Below the pieces are notes generated by a model that saw only the letters and a program-made list of their open reading frames with translations, was not told the origin of the DNA and did no database searches. Below are positions 17,588 through 25,845 of a DNA stretch of 64,000 nucleotides, one piece after another. Each line of letters opens with the position of its first letter. Position 1 is the first letter of the stretch. Source of the stretch: Alkaliphilus flagellatus. Its GTDB lineage: Bacteria > Bacillota > Clostridia > Peptostreptococcales > Natronincolaceae. Location: NCBI RefSeq assembly GCF_018919215.1, contig NZ_JAHLQK010000003.1, positions 186,001-250,000 on the forward strand, given 5' to 3'. Position numbers and translations under genes: made by a program.

Positions 17588-17620
17588 AAAAAGATCAGAA
17601 ATTTAACTGATCTTTTTTTA
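17588..17620 (+). terminator. Terminator after the HD-GYP gene
   Basis: AAAAAGATCAG (17588-17598) pairs with CTGATCTTTTT (17607-17617), with a T run. Confidence 0.9.
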
Positions 17621-17647
17621 TTCTCTAAGAAAGTACAAGTAAATATG

Positions 17648-17704
17648 TTGACAAAAATTATAAAATAAGCATATAATAATAGTGTACTAGAATGCTAGTG
17701 CACT
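17648..17704 (+). promoter_or_regulatory. Promoter and operator palindrome of the GntR/ABC operon
   Basis: TTGACA (17648-17653) and TATAAT (17672-17677) are 18 bp apart. Immediately downstream, over the expected start site, lies an inverted repeat AGTGTACTAG-AATG-CTAGTGCACT (17681-17704) with one mismatch. This is a good candidate for autorepression by the YtrA-type GntR protein encoded next. Confidence 0.75.
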
Positions 17705-17729
17705 ACTTCGATATTGTGAGGTGAAATAA

Positions 17730-18101
17730 ATGGAATTTGATAATTCTAAGCCAATTTATTTACAGATTATAGATTATATTAAAAAACAGCTAATTAGAGG
17801 AGAACTTAATATAGGTGATAAGATTCTTTCTCAAAGGGAGTTTGCACAACAGTTAAAGGTTAATCCTAATACAATACAAAGAGCATATAGGGAGATGGAG
17901 GGTATGAATTTAGTAGAAACCATAAGGGGCCAAGGAACTTTTATTTGTAATAGACCAGAGATGTTAGAGGAAATTAAGGAAGAAATGGCAGAAAATATTA
18001 TGCGAAGTTTTTTTCATGAAATAGAGTCCTTAGGATATAAGGATGAAAAGGTGCTAGATTTAGTTAGCAAATGGCAAAAAAGATTAAAGGAGGAGAAATA
18101 A
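17730..18101 (+). CDS. GntR-family (YtrA subfamily) transcriptional regulator
   Basis: 123 residues. The winged helix occupies residues 5-75 (KPIYLQIIDYIKKQLIRGEL, LSQREFAQQLKVNPNTIQRA, GQGTFI), followed by only a short two-helix dimerisation tail, the mark of the YtrA subfamily. These regulators usually repress an ABC transporter operon that they head. The same arrangement is here: a promoter with a palindrome over the start site, and the ATPase gene starting at the regulator's stop codon (1-base overlap). The inducer is unknown; cell-wall-active compounds are typical for relatives. Confidence 0.92.
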   Translation: MEFDNSKPIYLQIIDYIKKQLIRGELNIGDKILSQREFAQQLKVNPNTIQRAYREMEGMNLVETIRGQGTFICNRPEMLEEIKEEMAENIMRSFFHEIESLGYKDEKVLDLVSKWQKRLKEEK

Positions 18102-18802
18102 TGATTGAGTTTAAAGGAGTATCTAAACAGTTTGGTAGTACTAAAGCCTTGGATAATATATCGGTAAATTATTCTAGAGGGAAAATTATTGGACTTTTTG
18201 GACCTAATGGTTCCGGGAAGTCTACAACTTTAAAAATGATTGCATCTTTAAATAAGCCTGATAGTGGAGAGATACTTATATTTGGAAGAAAACCATCTAA
18301 GGAAACCAGGGAGATAGTATCTTATTTACCAGAGATTGATTATATATACCCTTGGATGACTATTAAAGAGGCAGCAAATTTTATGAGGGGATTTTATGGA
18401 GATTGGGATGAAGGAAAATACAAAGAACTAATTGAATTTTTAAAGTTAGAGCCTGATATGGTTATAAAGAAAATATCTAAAGGAATGCGAGCAAAGGTTA
18501 AACTATTGCTTTGCTTCTCAAGAAATGCAGAGATTGTACTATTAGATGAACCCCTATCAGGGATTGATATATTAACCCGTGATAAGATTATCGAAACTAT
18601 TATTAGGGACTATAGAGTTGGCGAGCAGACAATTATTATTTCTACCCATGAAATTCAAGAAATTGAAAGCTTGGTAGACGATGCAGTGTTTATTGGAAGG
18701 GGACAAGTGATTCTTCAAGGTGAAGCAGAAAAGCTGAGAAATGAAAATGGTTTGTCCCTAGTAGAATTAATGAAGGAGGTCTATCGCAATGAAAATTTCT
18801 AA
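18101..18802 (+). CDS. ABC transporter ATP-binding protein (YtrB-like)
   Basis: About 233 residues. Walker A is GPNGSGKSTTLKMIAS near residue 37, Walker B VLLDEPLSGID near 152, and the H-loop STHEIQEIE. The signature motif is altered to ISKGMRAKVKLLLCF rather than LSGGQ, as in YtrB/BcrA-like ATPases paired with GntR regulators. The start at 18101 follows AAAGGAGGAG; the longer frame from 18071 is not needed. It energises the permease that overlaps its end. Confidence 0.92.
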   Translation: MIEFKGVSKQFGSTKALDNISVNYSRGKIIGLFGPNGSGKSTTLKMIASLNKPDSGEILIFGRKPSKETREIVSYLPEIDYIYPWMTIKEAANFMRGFYGDWDEGKYKELIEFLKLEPDMVIKKISKGMRAKVKLLLCFSRNAEIVLLDEPLSGIDILTRDKIIETIIRDYRVGEQTIIISTHEIQEIESLVDDAVFIGRGQVILQGEAEKLRNENGLSLVELMKEVYRNENF

Positions 18803-19601
18803 TGGTAAAAAGCTAGCTACACTTTATAAAAAGGATTTAGCAGCTGCTAAGTTTGAAACTTTGTTAATTATGGGCTTTATTTTAGTAGGTAATCTATTTT
18901 TATATTATAAAGCTAAAACATCCTGGCCTATAGAGATTTCCTTAGTTTTTAGTACGTTGATATTAGGCTTTGTACCCCTATCCACATTTTTTAGAGCATT
19001 TAGTTTTATTAGAAGTGAATGGAAAGAAAATACGGTCTATTTTATGATGTCTCTACCTACTACAGGTAATGTTATATTCCTTGCCAAACTATTAGCCCTA
19101 TTAACACAATTTTTCCTACTTGGAGCTATTGCCCTAATATTTACTGGCACCTTTGTATTTATGCATCCACAGTTTCAACATATTTGGGTAGTCATAAAAG
19201 ATATTAGTACCACTCCTGAAATAATATGGGAGATGAGTAAAATAGGTATTCTTCTTTTCTTAGGCTTTGGATTATCAATTATTATAGCATTTTTAAGTGC
19301 AGTTATAGGAAAATTATTTAAGAAGTTTTCAGGCTTAATTACCTTTGTTGCATTTATAGCTATAAATTATGGAACGAGTACGATAATAGTTAAATTACTT
19401 GAATTAGTAAACACACCTAGATTTAATTCATATATGCAAAAAAGCATGATGATTGATGGCGCCAATGTTACTTGGCAGCTTACACCAGGCGTTGGCTTAT
19501 CAGGCGTTGATTTTTCGATTATTTCAATTTTACTCATAGGAGCATCTGTACTATTATTTTTAGGAACTACAGCTATATATGATCGAAAAGTTGAGCTTTA
19601 A
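18789..19601 (+). CDS. ABC transporter permease of the GntR operon
   Basis: 270 residues with about six membrane helices and no conserved catalytic motif; ABC-2 type. It overlaps the ATPase gene by 14 bases and has AAGGAGG upstream of the ATG. Together with the two genes before it, it forms a regulator-ATPase-permease operon. Substrate unknown; export of, or protection from, an antimicrobial or cell-wall compound is the usual guess for this group and is inference. Confidence 0.85.
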   Translation: MKISNGKKLATLYKKDLAAAKFETLLIMGFILVGNLFLYYKAKTSWPIEISLVFSTLILGFVPLSTFFRAFSFIRSEWKENTVYFMMSLPTTGNVIFLAKLLALLTQFFLLGAIALIFTGTFVFMHPQFQHIWVVIKDISTTPEIIWEMSKIGILLFLGFGLSIIIAFLSAVIGKLFKKFSGLITFVAFIAINYGTSTIIVKLLELVNTPRFNSYMQKSMMIDGANVTWQLTPGVGLSGVDFSIISILLIGASVLLFLGTTAIYDRKVEL

Positions 19602-19607
19602 AGACTT

Positions 19608-19640
19608 AGAGCAGCTTCTTTTAAAGAGGCTGCTTTTTAA
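19608..19640 (+). terminator. Terminator of the GntR/ABC operon
   Basis: GCAGCTTC (19611-19618) pairs with GAGGCTGC (19626-19633), followed by TTTTT. Confidence 0.9.
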
Positions 19641-19737
19641 ATTCAAGAAGTTTTGTTAAAACCCATTCTACAGAAAGTGCATATATAAATATAAATGGAA
19701 ATATACTTTCCTAGGCATTAAAAAAAGGAGGGTATTT

Positions 19738-21084
19738 ATGAAGAAAATAAAAAAAATTATTCTAGTAGCATTAATTTTAACACTAATGCTATCAAGTTTT
19801 GTTAATGCACAGCAACCACAGAAAATGACCAGAGTTAGTTTTGTAAAAGAGATTATTAAAGTAATAGATGTAAAAATAGAGCAGGGGTCAAAGTCACCTT
19901 TTAAGGACATAACAAAAAAAGAAGATATACCCTATTTATCAGCTGCCTTCAATAAAAATATTATATCCGGGGATAGAGGGAAATTTAATCCGGAAGGATT
20001 TGTTACTAAGGAGCAAGCAGTAGTTATGCTGGTTAGAGCACTAGGGGTACTTAATATTAATCAGGATGAAGCTAGTAAAGCAGAAATTAACTTTTCAGAT
20101 GCTAATAAAATTTCAGGCTGGGCAAGACCATATGTTACTTATGCTGTTAAATATGGACTAATTGATGATAGTCAAGGAAAATTCGAGCCACAAAAAGGAG
20201 TTACTAAGTCAGAGAGCGAGGAAATGCTAAATAAGTTTAAAGAAACTTTTGTAAGAGAAGGGCTAACAGCGGCACAAATTCTTGAGTTGGCTGATAATAA
20301 GTTAAAAGACTATGATACATACAAGTTTAAAGGTTCAATAGGTATGAAAGAAAATGTTAAATTGCCTACTGGAAAAGAAGAATTGACTGTTATGAAAATA
20401 GAACAAGACGGAATCTTTGAAGCACCAGGGACGGTATATACAATCTCTAAAAATACCACAAATATAGAAGGGAAATTAATAGAAGAAGTATCTGAAGTAT
20501 ATATAAAGGATAGAGTCATGTATATTCGCATAGGGCAAGATCAAGGGTGGATAAAAATGGACTTAAGTACTATGATGATGCAGGTAGGTTCTATAACAGG
20601 AATTCGAAACACCCAGGAAGGTTTACCACAATTTTCTAAGGAACAATTAGAAGCAGTTGGAATGTACGCAAGATATGGTGATGATATAGAAATTGATGGA
20701 GAAAAATATTATGTTATTAAGGTTGATTTAGACTCGAGAGCTTTTATGGAAATGTACAATAAGGTAATGGATGAAACATTTAAATATATGTTTGAAGGTG
20801 AAATATGGGAGGAAACTAGGAAAACACAAGGATTTCCGGAGGGCATGGAGGAAGAAACCTTCAAAGCTATAGTAAGATCTGCAGCAGAACAAGTATTGAA
20901 AAACACAGATATCAAAATGATGCAAGAATATTACATCCATAGAGAGAATAAACATTATAGTAAGCTTATAATTAAGCAGCATATTAATATGGACTTTATG
21001 GAAGTTGAAACGAAAGTTGATATAGATGGGCAATATGAATATTACGGATTTGGAGAAGATGTTGTTTTTCCAGAAATAAGTTAA
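19738..21084 (+). CDS. SLH-domain surface protein with C-terminal LolA-like/DUF6612-like region
   Basis: 448 residues. Signal peptide MKKIKKIILVALILTLMLSS, then two SLH repeats (about 30-150) with TRVSFVKEIIKV, FNPEGFVTKEQAVVMLVRALG and WARPYVTYAVKYGLI, which anchor proteins to pyruvylated wall polymers. From about 175 a distinct domain begins (AAQILELADNKLKDYDTYKF) that resembles the DUF6612/LolA-like fold seen in Firmicute lipoproteins, with Met-rich helices later. Single gene with AAGGAGGG before the ATG and its own terminator. The role of the C-terminal domain is not known. Confidence 0.8.
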   Translation: MKKIKKIILVALILTLMLSSFVNAQQPQKMTRVSFVKEIIKVIDVKIEQGSKSPFKDITKKEDIPYLSAAFNKNIISGDRGKFNPEGFVTKEQAVVMLVRALGVLNINQDEASKAEINFSDANKISGWARPYVTYAVKYGLIDDSQGKFEPQKGVTKSESEEMLNKFKETFVREGLTAAQILELADNKLKDYDTYKFKGSIGMKENVKLPTGKEELTVMKIEQDGIFEAPGTVYTISKNTTNIEGKLIEEVSEVYIKDRVMYIRIGQDQGWIKMDLSTMMMQVGSITGIRNTQEGLPQFSKEQLEAVGMYARYGDDIEIDGEKYYVIKVDLDSRAFMEMYNKVMDETFKYMFEGEIWEETRKTQGFPEGMEEETFKAIVRSAAEQVLKNTDIKMMQEYYIHRENKHYSKLIIKQHINMDFMEVETKVDIDGQYEYYGFGEDVVFPEIS

Positions 21085-21102
21085 AATTTCATAATTGAAA
21101 AC

Positions 21103-21128
21103 AAAAAGCAGGTTAGTCTGCTTTTTTA
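21103..21128 (+). terminator. Terminator after the SLH protein gene
   Basis: AAAAAGCAG (21103-21111) pairs with CTGCTTTTT, followed by T. Overlaps the start of an AT-rich tandem repeat. Confidence 0.85.
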
Positions 21129-21176
21129 TTTTTAATATGTAATTTTTTATTTTTAATATGTAATTTTTTATTTTTA
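21122..21176 (+). repeat. 21-bp AT-rich tandem repeat, 2.6 copies
   Basis: Unit TTTTTTATTTTTAATATGTA plus A, perfect at 21122-21142 and 21143-21163, partial to 21176. The first copy begins in the terminator T run, as if that tail had been duplicated. Confidence 0.85.
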
Positions 21177-21279
21177 TTCATATAATGAAGAACAAGACAA
21201 TAAGAATAATAAATTATTATTGTGGAAATAATCTAAGTGTCCATTGATTGTTGATGTTACCAACATATGGCAAATAATG

Positions 21280-21308
21280 TTGACAAAAACAAAAACATAG
21301 AATAAAAT
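21280..21308 (+). promoter_or_regulatory. Promoter of the YabE-like gene
   Basis: TTGACA (21280-21285) and TAAAAT (21303-21308) with a 17-bp spacer, about 48 bases upstream of the start codon. Confidence 0.7.
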
Positions 21309-21355
21309 GAGTAAATGTTTCATCCTTAATTTAAAAATGAACAGGAGGAAGTTTT

Positions 21356-22390
21356 ATGCAAAGTCACCTGAGCAGCAATAAGATTTTTAGTAAAAAAACT
21401 CTTATTGTAGCTGTCGTAGTATCACTATTGCTATTGGGGGTAGCCTTTTTCGGGCTTCAAAATACAATTGTGATTGCACATGATGGACAGGAAATTCAGG
21501 TTTCAACTCTAGCGAGTACAGTGGAAGATGTTCTGCGTAAACAAAACATTGTAATTGAAAAAGGGGATAAAGTTATTCCAAATTTAAATGAAAAAATAAA
21601 GGATGGAACAAGGATAGTTATTCATAGAGCTTTTGAAATAAAGCTTATTGATGGAACAGTTGAAAAAAATGTACTTACCGCAGAAAATAATGTAGAAGAC
21701 TTAATTGACTCACTTAATATACAGCTTCAGGAAGAAGATAGAATCGAACCAATGCTAGAGGAACCTATTCGGGAGGGAGATGTGGTTACAATAACCAGAG
21801 TTACCCGAGAGGTAGTAGTTGAAACTCAAGAGTTACCTTTTCAAACAGTCTTTAAAAACAATAAGGACCTAGAGAAAGGAAAGACTCAGAAAGTTCAAGA
21901 AGGTAAAAAAGGATTGAGAGAAGTAAAGCTTGAAGTTCTTTATGAAAATGGAGTAGAAGTTGCTAAGAAAATTGTTGAGGAAAATGTAGTTGAAGGTGCT
22001 GTTAATGAAATTATTGAAAAAGGAACAGCAACCCTATTAGCAACCTCCAGGGGAGATACAAGAAAGTATAGTGAAGTGTTAACTATGACAGCCACTGCTT
22101 ATCATGCTGGATACAGTAGTACAGGAAAAAATCCTGGTGATAAATATTATGGTTTAACCGCAAGTGGTACTAAGGTGAGACCAGGAGTAGTAGCTGTAGA
22201 CCCTAAAGTTATCCCTTTAGGTACAAAGCTGTATATAGAATCCACTGATGGAACCTCTCATTATGGCCTTGCTAGTGCAGAAGATACTGGTGGTGCTATA
22301 AAAGGAAACAAAGTTGATCTTTTCTTCGAAACCCCCCAAGAAGTAAAAAAATTTGGTAGAAGAAAAGTAAAAGTATATGTACTAGAATAG
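21356..22390 (+). CDS. yabE: YabE-like cell-wall protein with DUF348, G5 and 3D domains
   Basis: 344 residues. An N-terminal membrane anchor (TLIVAVVVSLLLLGVAFFGL) is followed by two DUF348 repeats (about 45-150), a G5 domain (about 150-230) and a C-terminal 3D domain from MTATAYHAGYSS through GDTGGAIKG-like SAEDTGGAIKGNKVDLFF. The three Asp residues that name the 3D fold are visible. Relatives (YabE, YocH, Rpf-like proteins) are wall hydrolases or lytic transglycosylases, giving a likely role in peptidoglycan turnover. The position between tatD and rnmV matches Bacillus. AGGAGG precedes the ATG. Confidence 0.92.
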   Translation: MQSHLSSNKIFSKKTLIVAVVVSLLLLGVAFFGLQNTIVIAHDGQEIQVSTLASTVEDVLRKQNIVIEKGDKVIPNLNEKIKDGTRIVIHRAFEIKLIDGTVEKNVLTAENNVEDLIDSLNIQLQEEDRIEPMLEEPIREGDVVTITRVTREVVVETQELPFQTVFKNNKDLEKGKTQKVQEGKKGLREVKLEVLYENGVEVAKKIVEENVVEGAVNEIIEKGTATLLATSRGDTRKYSEVLTMTATAYHAGYSSTGKNPGDKYYGLTASGTKVRPGVVAVDPKVIPLGTKLYIESTDGTSHYGLASAEDTGGAIKGNKVDLFFETPQEVKKFGRRKVKVYVLE

Positions 22391-22416
22391 GTCAGAGGAT
22401 TCTCTGACCTGTTTTA
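22389..22416 (+). terminator. Terminator after the yabE-like gene
   Basis: AGGTCAGAG (22389-22397) pairs with CTCTGACCT (22402-22410), followed by GTTTT. The stop codon overlaps the stem. Confidence 0.85.
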
Positions 22417-22472
22417 TTATGCAAATTTCATGTATAATAATATATATATTTTTTTAAATAAAGGAGAATGTC

Positions 22473-23009
22473 ATGATAAGAGAAATAATTGTTGTAGAAG
22501 GAAAAGATGACGTAGCAGCTATTAAAAGAGCTACAGATGCAGAAATTATTACAACAGGAGGATTTGCACTACAAAGCCATGTTATAGATCGGATAAAGAC
22601 AGCGGCTAAAAGAAGAGGAGTAATTATTTTTACAGATCCTGATTTTGCAGGTGAAAAAATAAGGGGTATTATATCTTCTAAAGTACCTGGATGTAAACAT
22701 GCTTTCTTGCCTAAGGAGCAAGCATTAAAAAATGGAGATATTGGAATTGAAAATGCCACACCAGAAAATATTATGTTAGCTTTAAAAAAAGCTAGAAGTG
22801 AATCTATAGAGAGGACTAATGAATTTACTCAAAATGACTTATTGTTTAATGGCTTAATTGGTTTTGATGGTGCTGCATATCGTAGAGACGAATTAGGAAA
22901 AATACTAGGAATTGGATATGGAAACGCTAAGCAATTTTTAAGCAGACTTAATAACTATGGTGTTACCCGTGAAGAGTTTACAGAAGCAATGAAAAAATTA
23001 GAAGAGTAG
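22473..23009 (+). CDS. rnmV: Ribonuclease M5
   Basis: 178 residues; Toprim-domain ribonuclease that finishes the ends of 5S rRNA precursors. The Toprim residues are clear: VVEGKDDVAAIKRA with the catalytic Glu near residue 7, IITTGGFAL, and IFTDPDFAGEKIRG with the DxD-type metal ligands near 54-58. The C-terminal DUF4093 part is present. It lies 9 bases before ksgA, as in most Firmicutes. AAAGGAG precedes the ATG. Confidence 0.95.
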   Translation: MIREIIVVEGKDDVAAIKRATDAEIITTGGFALQSHVIDRIKTAAKRRGVIIFTDPDFAGEKIRGIISSKVPGCKHAFLPKEQALKNGDIGIENATPENIMLALKKARSESIERTNEFTQNDLLFNGLIGFDGAAYRRDELGKILGIGYGNAKQFLSRLNNYGVTREEFTEAMKKLEE

Positions 23010-23018
23010 GGGTAAAAT

Positions 23019-23882
23019 ATGGATAGAATATCATCACCAAAGAAAACCAAGGATATAGTGCAGAAATATGGATTTAAATTTTCTAAAAGCCTAGGACAAA
23101 ACTTTTTAATAGATCAAAACATATTGGATAATATTGTAGATGGTGCTAATATTTCAAAAGATGATTATGTTATTGAAGTTGGGCCAGGAATAGGCAGTCT
23201 TACTCAAAATATAGCAGAAAAATCTAAGTCAGTAGTTGCTATCGAAATTGATAAAACTCTAATTCCTATTTTAAATGATACATTAAAAGATTATTCTAAT
23301 GTGGAAGTAATAAATGAAGATGTTTTAAAGCTTGATTTACATAAATTGATTAATGAAAAATTTAAAGGGAACAGGGCTAAAGTAATTGCTAATCTGCCAT
23401 ACTATGTAACTACATCTATTATTATGAAGTTTTTAGAGGAAAGGGTTCCTGTTCAGTCTCTAACCATAATGATCCAGAAAGAAGTTGCAGATCGTATGCA
23501 GGCAAAACCAGGTACAAAGGATTATGGAGCTTTATCTATTGCGGTGCAATATTACTGTAATCCTAAAATATTGTTAAAGGTACCTCCATCAGTATTTATT
23601 CCTCAACCCAAGGTAGAGTCCACCGTTATCAAACTAGATATACTAGAAAGGCCTAAGGTCTATGTTGAAAGTGAAGACTTGTTTTTTGCATTAGTAAAGG
23701 ATGCTTTTGGAAAAAGAAGAAAAACTTTATTAAATGCTTTAAGTACAGGGGATCTCAAACTAAATAAAGATTTACTAAAAGACGTATTGTTATCAAGCGG
23801 AATAGATGAAAATCGAAGAGGAGAAACCTTGACTATTGAAGAATACGGTCTGTTAGCTAACAACTTGGCAAAAATATTATAA
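23019..23882 (+). CDS. rsmA: 16S rRNA dimethyladenosine transferase KsgA/RsmA
   Basis: 287 residues. It dimethylates two adjacent adenines near the 3' end of 16S rRNA during 30S maturation. Motifs: KSLGQNFLIDQNIL at the N terminus, SAM motif VIEVGPGIGSLTQ, VVAIEIDKTLIPIL, and the catalytic NLPYYVTTSIIMKFLEE. A C-terminal helical domain (KDAFGKRRKTLLNALS) is intact. Cotranscribed with rnmV. Confidence 0.96.
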   Translation: MDRISSPKKTKDIVQKYGFKFSKSLGQNFLIDQNILDNIVDGANISKDDYVIEVGPGIGSLTQNIAEKSKSVVAIEIDKTLIPILNDTLKDYSNVEVINEDVLKLDLHKLINEKFKGNRAKVIANLPYYVTTSIIMKFLEERVPVQSLTIMIQKEVADRMQAKPGTKDYGALSIAVQYYCNPKILLKVPPSVFIPQPKVESTVIKLDILERPKVYVESEDLFFALVKDAFGKRRKTLLNALSTGDLKLNKDLLKDVLLSSGIDENRRGETLTIEEYGLLANNLAKIL

Positions 23883-23964
23883 TAATTGTAAATTATTTAC
23901 CCTTCTATACATATATTAATTATAGAGACCTAAAAGTATTCTATAGAAGAGGGAGGGAAATAAG

Positions 23965-25410
23965 GTGAAAAGACGATATAGACGATATTTCGTTATGCTA
24001 GAGGTAGAAGATAAGAGCTTTGGTACTGTTAAAAATGAAGGACCAAAGGGTTATGGGAAGATAGAAGTTAAAAATGATCAAGGTACTTTAGCTATTTATT
24101 GTCAAAACTTAAAGACCGGTAATAACGGCGACAGATATCGATGGTATTTAATTAATACAAAGAAAGAAGGAGAACCTGCTATAGTAGAAGTGGGTCCTAT
24201 GGAAGTAGATGAGAAAGGAAAGGGAGAAGTAGTTTGGGAGTTTAATGCAGAAAATGTAAGGGGATCTATGGAAGAGATAGACAACTTTAACGTTTTAGTA
24301 TTAGCAGTACAAAATAAGGATGATAAAAGGAATTTATTTATACCCTTAGTAGGTTATATAGATAAGGAAAAACCAACAGCTTGGAGATATGCATTAGAAA
24401 AACACTTATATATCCCATCAATAAAAGAAAAAGAAATAGACCCAAAAGTAGCATCTCCTAAACCTCAAGAAAAACCATCTATTCCTGAAAAACTCCATGA
24501 ACATATTGAAACTGATAAAGAATATATACCTATTAAAGATGACATAAAAGAAATAATAGACGAAAATATAGAAGATCAAATCGAAGAAACCCAATCGATT
24601 AAAGAAGAGATTGAAAATAAAAGTCAGCCTATTAAAGAAGAGATTGAAAGAGAAAACTCAAAAGAAATTGAAGAAAAAGTAGTAGAGCAGAACAATATGC
24701 TTGTTGAAGAAGAGATTGAAAGAGAAAGCTCAAAAGAAATTGAAGAAAAAATGGTAGAAGAAAACAATATATTTGTTGAAGAAGAGATTGAAAGAGAAAG
24801 TTCAAAAGAAATTGAAGAAAAAATGGTAGAACAAAACAATATGTTTGCTGAAGAACAGATTGAAAGGGAAATTTTAAAAGAAATTGAAGAAGAAGTGGTA
24901 GAACAAAACAATATATTTGTTGAACAAGAGGGTAATACTCTACTGGAAGATGAAATAAATAGCGAGGAATCTTACGGAGTTCAAATGCAAGGCTATATTG
25001 AAAATGCACTAAAGGATTTCCCAAAGGTTAATCCATTTGTTAACAATTTGGAAGACTACATTTGGTGGCAAATTCCTTATAACCATCAAACAATATATAG
25101 ATCATATATGCCATTTATTTTATATGTAGATAGTGTGAGGGGACCTATTAATTATTATGCTTCTAAAATGTTGCAAACCATCTATTTTCATCAACATCAT
25201 ATATTTGGTATCCTATATGAAGAAAACGGTCTAGCTAAATATTATGCTTATGGTATACCTGGTAGAAGACTATCTTCAGAACAACCCTATGAAGGAGTTA
25301 CTGGTTTTACTTATTGGCACCCCTGTGATCCTGGGCCACAGGATATTAATTCTCACGGCTATTGGATATTACTCATCGATCCTAAAAATGGAAAGGTAAT
25401 TGAAAATTAA
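23965..25410 (+). CDS. Clostridial protein of unknown function with repeated acidic coiled-coil middle
   Basis: 481 residues in three parts. Residues 1-155 form a beta-rich N-terminal domain (RRYFVMLEVEDKSFGTVKNE, GKIEVKNDQGTLAIYCQNL) that I associate with a clostridia-specific family of variable-middle proteins. The middle (about 155-330) is Glu/Lys-rich with four 24-residue repeats likely to form a coiled coil. The last 125 residues are aromatic-rich (DYIWWQIPYNHQTIYRSYMP, YFHQHHIFGILYEENGLAKY), reminiscent of a sensor or coat-like domain. GTG start with GGAGGG upstream. It occupies the place of yabG in Bacillus but is not related to it by eye. A spore or envelope role is a guess. Confidence 0.65.
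   Translation: MKRRYRRYFVMLEVEDKSFGTVKNEGPKGYGKIEVKNDQGTLAIYCQNLKTGNNGDRYRWYLINTKKEGEPAIVEVGPMEVDEKGKGEVVWEFNAENVRGSMEEIDNFNVLVLAVQNKDDKRNLFIPLVGYIDKEKPTAWRYALEKHLYIPSIKEKEIDPKVASPKPQEKPSIPEKLHEHIETDKEYIPIKDDIKEIIDENIEDQIEETQSIKEEIENKSQPIKEEIERENSKEIEEKVVEQNNMLVEEEIERESSKEIEEKMVEENNIFVEEEIERESSKEIEEKMVEQNNMFAEEQIEREILKEIEEEVVEQNNIFVEQEGNTLLEDEINSEESYGVQMQGYIENALKDFPKVNPFVNNLEDYIWWQIPYNHQTIYRSYMPFILYVDSVRGPINYYASKMLQTIYFHQHHIFGILYEENGLAKYYAYGIPGRRLSSEQPYEGVTGFTYWHPCDPGPQDINSHGYWILLIDPKNGKVIEN
24637..24924 (+). repeat. 72-bp coding tandem repeat, four copies
   Basis: Four in-frame copies of a 72-bp unit, encoding EEIERE(S/N)SKEIEEK(V/M) followed by VE(Q/E)NN(M/I)(L/F)VE. Copies 2 and 3 are the most alike; copy 4 has diverged (EQIEREILKEIEEEVVEQNN). 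Copy number is expected to vary between strains. Confidence 0.9.
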
Positions 25411-25417
25411 AAATTAT

Positions 25418-25445
25418 AAAACCCCATCTCGGGGTTTTATTTTTG
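25418..25445. terminator. Bidirectional terminator between two convergent genes
   Basis: AAAACCCC (25418-25425) pairs with GGGGTTTT (25431-25438). A T run follows on both strands, so it can also end the small minus-strand gene. Confidence 0.85.
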
Positions 25446-25446
25446 T

Positions 25447-25542
25447 CTATTTTATCCATAATACAATTCCACTAATAATTAATAGAGCGATTACTGCCGC
25501 ACAAATATAAACATGTCTTTTTTTGAATACTAAAAAACGCAT
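25447..25542 (-). CDS. 31-residue single-pass membrane peptide (small ORF)
   Basis: A minus-strand ATG at 25542 opens a 31-codon frame ending TAG at 25447. It has TAAGGGGTG five bases upstream, an excellent ribosome binding site. The peptide begins MRFLVFKKRHVYI, with a basic N terminus, followed by a hydrophobic helix AAVIALLIISGIVLW and a Lys end. The N-terminal pattern resembles membrane anchors of clostridial spore-wall and polysaccharide-deacetylase proteins, but here it stands alone. It ends at a bidirectional terminator. It is too short to assign a function; the site, composition and terminator support a real gene. Confidence 0.6.
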   Translation of the reverse strand: MRFLVFKKRHVYICAAVIALLIISGIVLWIK

Positions 25543-25845
25543 TGTTTCACCCCTTATAAACATAGTCCTTCCCTAATAATAATATATTTGTCTTTAAAAG
25601 GCTTTATGCCATGTGATTATATAATACTTAATATCAAAATATTGCTTAATAGATTTAAAATAATATGAAAACACCGGTATTTTAAATATTACAAATAAAA
25701 CAAGTTATTCCAACTTGCAAACAATTATAGATTTTGTTCTAATAATATGGTATACTCAATTATGCATTTTTTTACCCTTGACTTCAGGGTGTATATTTTG
25801 GACTTATAGTGTAGCAATTATAATTTAAGAAAAGGAGGAGTTAAA

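Noticed and set aside
21122-21176. AT-rich direct repeats as a possible replication or iteron origin
   Set aside because: No DnaA boxes or replication gene nearby; the unit begins in a terminator T run.
24624-25024. Minus-strand frames opposite the 72-bp repeat
   Set aside because: They mirror the repetitive coding sequence (Ser/Phe-rich) and have no start signals.
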